Assembly (NCBI RefSeq): GCF_048553715.1
Contig: NZ_JBLZNC010000002.1
Coordinates: 372,001-436,000 of the forward strand
DNA: 64,000 nt
Origin: Sagittula sp048553715
GTDB taxonomy: Bacteria; Pseudomonadota; Alphaproteobacteria; Rhodobacterales; Rhodobacteraceae
Reading direction: 5' to 3'
Part shown: positions 59,999 through 64,000 of the stretch, piece after piece
Layout of the letters: every line of letters begins with the position of its first letter
Numbering within the stretch: position 1 is the stretch's first letter
The notes under the pieces: model-generated
The model's database searches: none
Told to the model about the DNA's origin: nothing
What the model saw: only the letters and a program-made list of their open reading frames with translations
Program-made: the position numbers and the translations under genes

Positions 59999-60865
59999 TC
60001 AGTTGTCAAGGTTCTTCCCCACGATACGCATCAGGAAGACCGCGATGATGTTGGCCAGAATGATGGCATAGACACCGCCCGCCGAGCCCAGTCCGACGTT
60101 CTGGCTTTCAAGAACGCGCTGGTAGATCAGGTAGGTCAGGGTTTTGGTGCCGAAGGAGCCGCCAGTGGTAACAAAGATCTCGGCGAAGATGCCCAGCAAG
60201 AAGATGGTCTGGATCAGGATGACCACCGAAATTGCGCGGCTCAAGTGCGGCAGGATGATGTACCAGAAGCGTTTGAGAATCGGCGCGCCGTCCATCTCGG
60301 AGGCTTCGAGCTGCTCACTGTCCAGCGACTGGATCGCGGTCAGCAGGATCAGCGTCGCAAAGGGCAGCCACTGCCAGGACACGATCAGAATGATCGATTG
60401 CATCGAGGCCTCGGACAGCCATGAAATCGGCTCTGCCCCGAAGAATTTCCAAAGGTGGGCCAGAACGCCGTTCACGGGATCCATGAACATGTTCTTCCAC
60501 ACCAGCGCCGACACGGTCGGCATAACAAAGAACGGTGCGATCACCAGAATGCGGACGGGCCCCTGCCCCCACATCGGCTGATCCAGCAGCATTGCAATCA
60601 GCACGCCCAGAATAGTTGTGATGACGAGCACGCCCCCAACGATCAGCAGGGTGGCCTGAACCGACGGCCAGAAGGCCGAAGAGGACACAAATCGGGTGAA
60701 GTTGTCGAAGCCGGTCCAGCCCAGATCCCCACCGCGCAGCGGAAGATACTTCCGGAACGAGAAATAAAGGGTCATGGTGAGCGGGACGAGCATCCATCCG
60801 AGCAGCAGGATAACGGCGGGGGCCATCATCAGCCGGGCGGCGGAACGCGAATGCTGGGTTGCCAT
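59999..60865 (-). CDS. smoF: Polyol ABC transporter permease (first)
   Basis: A 288-residue MalF-type permease with six helices. MMAPAVILLLGWMLVPLTMTLYFSF is helix 1; the EAA loop is EQLEASEMDGAPILKRFWYIILPHLSRAIS. ATG at 60865 has GGAGG seven bases upstream; an earlier ATG five codons before lacks it. It is preceded by a hairpin after smoE, which may lower its expression relative to the binding protein. Confidence 0.93.
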   Translation of the reverse strand: MATQHSRSAARLMMAPAVILLLGWMLVPLTMTLYFSFRKYLPLRGGDLGWTGFDNFTRFVSSSAFWPSVQATLLIVGGVLVITTILGVLIAMLLDQPMWGQGPVRILVIAPFFVMPTVSALVWKNMFMDPVNGVLAHLWKFFGAEPISWLSEASMQSIILIVSWQWLPFATLILLTAIQSLDSEQLEASEMDGAPILKRFWYIILPHLSRAISVVILIQTIFLLGIFAEIFVTTGGSFGTKTLTYLIYQRVLESQNVGLGSAGGVYAIILANIIAVFLMRIVGKNLDN

Positions 60866-60966
60866 TGGGTCCTCCATCAAGACAGCCCATGCTGTCCCGG
60901 TCGGTGGTCTTTAAAATTGTCGGAGCGGAGTGCCATGCACGCAAAGGGTGCCGGCGGATATGCGAA

Positions 60967-60989
60967 GGGGCGGCACAACAGGCCGCCCC
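60967..60989 (-). terminator. Intercistronic hairpin between smoE and smoF
   Basis: GGGGCGGC (60967-60974) pairs with GCCGCCCC (60982-60989) around a 7-base loop, just past the smoE stop and 100 bases before smoF. Without a T run it is likely a partial terminator or 3'-end stabiliser that raises binding-protein levels. Confidence 0.5.
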
Positions 60990-61002
60990 CTGCAATTAGG
61001 TC

Positions 61003-62304
61003 TTAGTAGCCTGCGGCTTCGATGGCGTCGGTGGTGATCGCCTGAGCCTTTTCCAGTGCTTCTTCAGCGGACTGCTGGCCTGCCAGCGCTGCCGAGAATT
61101 CCTGACCCACTTCGGTCGCAAAGCCTGCGAATTCGGGGATCGCGACGAACTGGACGCCCTGGTAGGGAACCGGATCAACCGACGGGTTGAGCGGGTCTGC
61201 CGAGTTGATGGCGTTCAGGGTCATCTTGGCAAAGGGGACTTCCTGATACTCGGGTGTTTCGTACAGCGAGGTGCGTGCACCCGGAGGAACGTTGGCCCAA
61301 CCTTCTTTTTCAGCAACCATGGCGATGTACTCTTTCGAGGTCGCCCACTTGATGAATTCCTTGGCTGCTTCTTCGTTGTCGGTGCCCGCCGGGATGCCCA
61401 GCGCCCATGCCCACAGCCAGTTGCCCTTCTTGTCGACGCCTTCGGAGTTCGGCGCCAGAGCAAAGCCGACTTTGTCAGCCACGGTGGAATCGTCGGGGTT
61501 GGTCACGAAGGACGCCGCAACAGTCGCGTCGATCCACATGCCGCATTTGCCCTGCTGGAACAGCGACAGGTTTTCGTTGAAACCGTTGGTCGATGCGCCC
61601 GGAGGGCCGTAGTTGTTCATCAGGTCGAGGTAGAAGTCCAGCGTGGACGCCCATGCTTCGCCGTCGAACTGGGGCTGCCAGTTTTCGTCGAACCAGCGCG
61701 CGCCAAAGGAGTTGGACATCGCGGTCAGGAACGCCATGTTCTCGCCCCAGCCGGCTTTGCCGCGCAGACAGATGCCGTAGGTTTCTGCGTCCTTGTCGGT
61801 CATCGCCGCAGCAGCTTCTTTGATGAACTGCCATGTGGGCTCTTCGGGCATGTCCAGACCGGCTGCTTCCATCAGGTCGGTGCGGTACATGATCATGGAC
61901 GATTCACCGTAGAACGGTGCTGCGTACAGGGTGCCGTCCAACGACAGGCCGTCGCGCATGGCAGGCAGGATATCGTCGGCGTCGTATTCTTCGCCCAGAT
62001 CGTCCAGGGCGACCAGCCAGTCGTTCTTGGCCCAGATCGGGGTTTCGTACATGCCGATGGTCATCACGTCGAAGGCGCCGCCTTTGGTGGTGATGTCGGT
62101 GGTCACGCGCTGACGCAGCACGTTTTCTTCCAGAGTAACCCACTCGACCTCGTGACCGGTCTTTTCTGTGAAGTCAGCGGTCAAACCCTGCATGCGGATC
62201 ATGTCGCCGTTGTTCACGGTCGCGATGGTGATGGTGTCAGCGGATGCTGCGGTCGATACAAGCGCGAGCGCTGTCGCCGCACGAAGTGCGCCTTTAAGGT
62301 ACAT
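61003..62304 (-). CDS. smoE: Polyol ABC transporter periplasmic binding protein
   Basis: A 433-residue solute-binding protein of the MalE/UgpB family with a 21-residue signal peptide (GALRAATALALVSTAASA). The mature start DTITIATVNNGDMIRMQGLT and the motif FDVMTIGMYETPIWAKNDWL are typical. ATG at 62304 has GGGAGGAG upstream and gives the signal peptide; the frame continues 22 codons further. It captures sorbitol/mannitol and delivers it to SmoF/SmoG. Confidence 0.94.
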   Translation of the reverse strand: MYLKGALRAATALALVSTAASADTITIATVNNGDMIRMQGLTADFTEKTGHEVEWVTLEENVLRQRVTTDITTKGGAFDVMTIGMYETPIWAKNDWLVALDDLGEEYDADDILPAMRDGLSLDGTLYAAPFYGESSMIMYRTDLMEAAGLDMPEEPTWQFIKEAAAAMTDKDAETYGICLRGKAGWGENMAFLTAMSNSFGARWFDENWQPQFDGEAWASTLDFYLDLMNNYGPPGASTNGFNENLSLFQQGKCGMWIDATVAASFVTNPDDSTVADKVGFALAPNSEGVDKKGNWLWAWALGIPAGTDNEEAAKEFIKWATSKEYIAMVAEKEGWANVPPGARTSLYETPEYQEVPFAKMTLNAINSADPLNPSVDPVPYQGVQFVAIPEFAGFATEVGQEFSAALAGQQSAEEALEKAQAITTDAIEAAGY

Positions 62305-62340
62305 CTTGCTCCTCCCTATTGGTTCAGATGTGACACCGAA

Positions 62341-62370
62341 ACCGTACCTCTGGAATGAGCGCGACGTCAA
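62341..62370 (-). promoter_or_regulatory. Candidate smo promoter with overlapping LacI-type site
   Basis: On the - strand TTGACG (62370-62365), an 18-base spacer and TACGGT (62346-62341). The -10 lies in GAGGTACGGTT (62350-62340), similar to GCGGTACCGTT upstream of the LacI gene itself, suggesting an operator that blocks the -10. Confidence 0.4.
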
Positions 62371-62447
62371 TTATTTTTTTACGCGCGGCAACTTTTTCAT
62401 TTTCACTCGCAGCATTAAATGGGGCTTTGCGGGCAGTTTTCTTTCGC

Positions 62448-63473
62448 TCAGGCGGATTCCCGCATCACGAGACGCCCGTCGAAGACCTTGGCAGCATAGG
62501 GAAAATCATCCCCCTCTATCGCGCGAAAAAGCGTATCAACCGCCTCGCGCGAGACGCTGTCATAGTCCTGAGCGATGGTGGTCAATGGCGGGCATGTATA
62601 GCGCGAGAACGGATGGTCATCCTGTCCCGCGACCCGAATCGCACAATCATCGTCACGACCGACCTTAAGCCCCAGCTCGTAACAGGCGGTTAAAAATCCG
62701 ATGGCCAGACGGTCGTTGGAGCACAGAACCGTATTGGTCTTCATCTCGCCCGACATCAGAACACGGTGGCCACCGCGTCGGCCGATCTCTTCGAAATGCC
62801 AGCCGTCGCCTTCGACGCTAAGCACCTGTGGCGTCTGGCCCAGCGCATGCATGGCCTCGGTATAGCTATGGCGGCGTTTGCGTGCGTTGGGGTTGGCGGG
62901 GTTGGCCATCTCGAAGAAACAGGGCGGCTCGCCGGTGCGGCACAAATAATCGACGATCAGACGCGTCAGCTGCGGATTGTCCGACCCGACAAAGGCCCGC
63001 CCCGTATCCGGCAGGATACTGTCGAACAGCACAGTGGGCACCTCCTGCGCGAAGGCGCGGATTTTCTCGCTATCGGACGACCGCCCCAACGGTGCCAGCA
63101 GCGCACCGGCCGGCTTCAGCGCCAGCAAACTGTCCAGAATGGCGTTCTCTGTCTCTTGCTCGCCATGGGCGGAAAAGATCGTCGGGCTGTAACCCATGTC
63201 CACGCAGCGCTGTTCGATGTTACGTGCGAATTCCGCAAACACCGGATCGGCCAGATAGGGCACCAGAATGCCCACGGTCTTGGTCTGTTTGCGATTTTGG
63301 TTAATGGCAAAGATGTTGGGCCGGTAATCGTAGGTTTCCAACGCGGCCTCGATCTTGGCACGGGTCGAGGCGCGCACACTGTCGGGGTCGTTGAAATACT
63401 TGGACACCGTCGGGCGGGAGATGCCACTGAGCGCGGCGAACTCCTCCATGTTTCTGATCCTCACCTGAGCCAT
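62448..63473 (-). CDS. LacI family transcriptional regulator of the polyol operon
   Basis: A 341-residue regulator. The N-terminal helix-turn-helix has MEEFAALSGISRPTVSKYFNDPDSVRASTRAKIEAALETYDYRPN, with the hinge region after it. The periplasmic-binding-protein-like effector domain has KTVGILVPYLADPVFAEFARNIEQ and LCSNDRLAIGFL. It ends 143 bases before smoE on the same strand, so it likely represses the smo operon, with a polyol as inducer. ATG at 63473 is chosen; a GTG two codons earlier is closer to GGAGG. Confidence 0.9.
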   Translation of the reverse strand: MAQVRIRNMEEFAALSGISRPTVSKYFNDPDSVRASTRAKIEAALETYDYRPNIFAINQNRKQTKTVGILVPYLADPVFAEFARNIEQRCVDMGYSPTIFSAHGEQETENAILDSLLALKPAGALLAPLGRSSDSEKIRAFAQEVPTVLFDSILPDTGRAFVGSDNPQLTRLIVDYLCRTGEPPCFFEMANPANPNARKRRHSYTEAMHALGQTPQVLSVEGDGWHFEEIGRRGGHRVLMSGEMKTNTVLCSNDRLAIGFLTACYELGLKVGRDDDCAIRVAGQDDHPFSRYTCPPLTTIAQDYDSVSREAVDTLFRAIEGDDFPYAAKVFDGRLVMRESA

Positions 63474-63524
63474 TGGCACACGTCCTCCCTCGCGCCTTTG
63501 CGACGCGCCTTTTTCTTATCGCGT

Positions 63525-63535
63525 GCGGTACCGTT
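63525..63535. promoter_or_regulatory. Candidate operator upstream of the LacI-type gene
   Basis: GCGGTACCGTT contains the palindrome CGGTACCG and matches nine of eleven bases of GAGGTACGGTT before smoE. It lies 52 bases upstream of the LacI start. Autoregulation is inferred. Confidence 0.3.
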
Positions 63536-63581
63536 ACTTGTCGCGCGCCAAAAATCAACTTTCTTTGGGGAAAGCGCGGCG

Positions 63582-64000
63582 TTAATTGCTGCTTTGACGG
63601 GCAGTTTCGCGCAGGCTGCTGAGCGTTGCACGGGGGCTGATCGCCTCTGCCGAGATGTCCAGATCCAGCACCGCACCGGTCGTCGAGGCCTGCGCCGCAG
63701 CAAAGGCATCGGCAAAATCCTCGGTCCGTTCGACCCGCTGCGCGTAATAGCCGTAAGCCTTTGCCAGCGCAACAAAATCCGGCGATACCATATCCGTGCC
63801 AGACACCCGCCCGGGATAGTGGCGTTCCTGATGCGCGCGGATGGTGCCATAGATCCCGTTGTTCAGGATCAACACGATCGGCTGCGCCCCGGCTTGCGCG
63901 GCCGTGGCAAGTTCCTGCAACGTCATCTGGAAATCACCGTCTCCGGCAAAGCACACCACTGTGCGGTCGGGGTGGGCGATCTTGGCGGCAATCGCGGCGG
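63582..64000 (-). CDS. Thiamine-diphosphate-dependent enzyme, C-terminal part (5' end outside the window)
   Basis: About 139 residues of the C-terminal ThDP-binding domain. The metal/ThDP motif is CFAGDGDFQMTLQELATAAQAGAQPIVLILNN (GDGDF... N), as in acetolactate synthase-like and benzoylformate decarboxylase-like enzymes. The open frame runs off the window's right edge. The last part reads QASTTGAVLDLDISAEAI with a short tail, so the gene ends at 63582. The particular reaction cannot be chosen from this fragment. Confidence 0.85.
   Translation of the reverse strand, partial: AAIAAKIAHPDRTVVCFAGDGDFQMTLQELATAAQAGAQPIVLILNNGIYGTIRAHQERHYPGRVSGTDMVSPDFVALAKAYGYYAQRVERTEDFADAFAAAQASTTGAVLDLDISAEAISPRATLSSLRETARQSSN

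Noticed and set aside
1..64000. CRISPR arrays, insertion sequences, prophage genes
   Set aside because: No regularly spaced direct repeats, transposase-like proteins, integrases or phage structural genes were seen on either strand.

Overview
The window looks like chromosomal DNA of a marine-type alphaproteobacterium of the Rhodobacterales (Roseobacter group). The grounds are high GC, tight operons with ATGA overlaps, alphaproteobacterial class A RNase P RNA, a smoEFGK-smoS-mtlK polyol operon arranged as in Rhodobacter, a dispersed his locus, and many TRAP/ABC-era roseobacter-like accessory genes. No insertion sequence, prophage, integrase or CRISPR array was seen. Both ends cut genes: pyruvate carboxylase at the left and a thiamine-diphosphate enzyme at the right.

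Layout. 1-4.0 kb: 3' part of pyc, then a DUF2314 protein, a rhodanese and a VOC protein. 4.1-4.3 kb: two identical tRNA-Gly(GCC) genes behind one good promoter. 4.4-12.2 kb: hisB, hisH, hisA, hisF and hisE in order on the + strand, interrupted by small secreted proteins (DUF2147, DUF302, DUF4168), a chemoreceptor and an unknown Cys-containing protein. 12.2-19.1 kb: CoA-binding protein, DUF2235 hydrolase, PLP decarboxylase with divergent Lrp regulator, yciB-type septation protein, EamA transporter, MgtC-like protein, ftsY. 19.2-31.9 kb: lytic transglycosylase, an orphan FdsG-FdsB-like diaphorase, AlkB-like hydroxylase plus a secreted partner, LysR, DUF1127, Bax-inhibitor protein, rpmG, rnpB, a set of hydrolases (one with a ruined catalytic triad), MFS transporter. 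32-33.9 kb: thrS.

34.3-36.8 kb: the most distinctive locus, a four-gene bufferin-type (copper-binding RiPP) operon: DUF2282 precursor, DUF692 MbnB-like oxidase, DUF2063 partner and DoxX membrane protein. The three downstream genes are translationally coupled. 36.8-40 kb: ArsC-like protein, cold-shock protein, small unknown, and the metR/metF divergent pair with a candidate MetR box.

40-48.3 kb: a sugar-acid catabolic island (FAH-family hydrolase, GntR regulator, two SDRs, IlvD/Edd dehydratase, KDG-type kinase, 2-hydroxyacid dehydrogenase, aminotransferase). Three near-identical palindromes built on TGGTATACCA lie at its three promoters and tie it together as one regulon. The gene set can support two branches for a 2-keto-3-deoxy acid: phosphorylation, or oxidation followed by hydrolytic cleavage. 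48.3-54.5 kb: tamA-tamB for outer-membrane assembly. 54.7-55.7 kb: a second 2-hydroxyacid dehydrogenase. 55.8-63.5 kb: sorbitol/mannitol uptake and oxidation operon with a LacI regulator. 63.6-64 kb: truncated ThDP enzyme.

Starts were chosen by ribosome-binding sites, family length and overlaps. All functional statements rest on motif recognition by eye; no alignment or database search was run.
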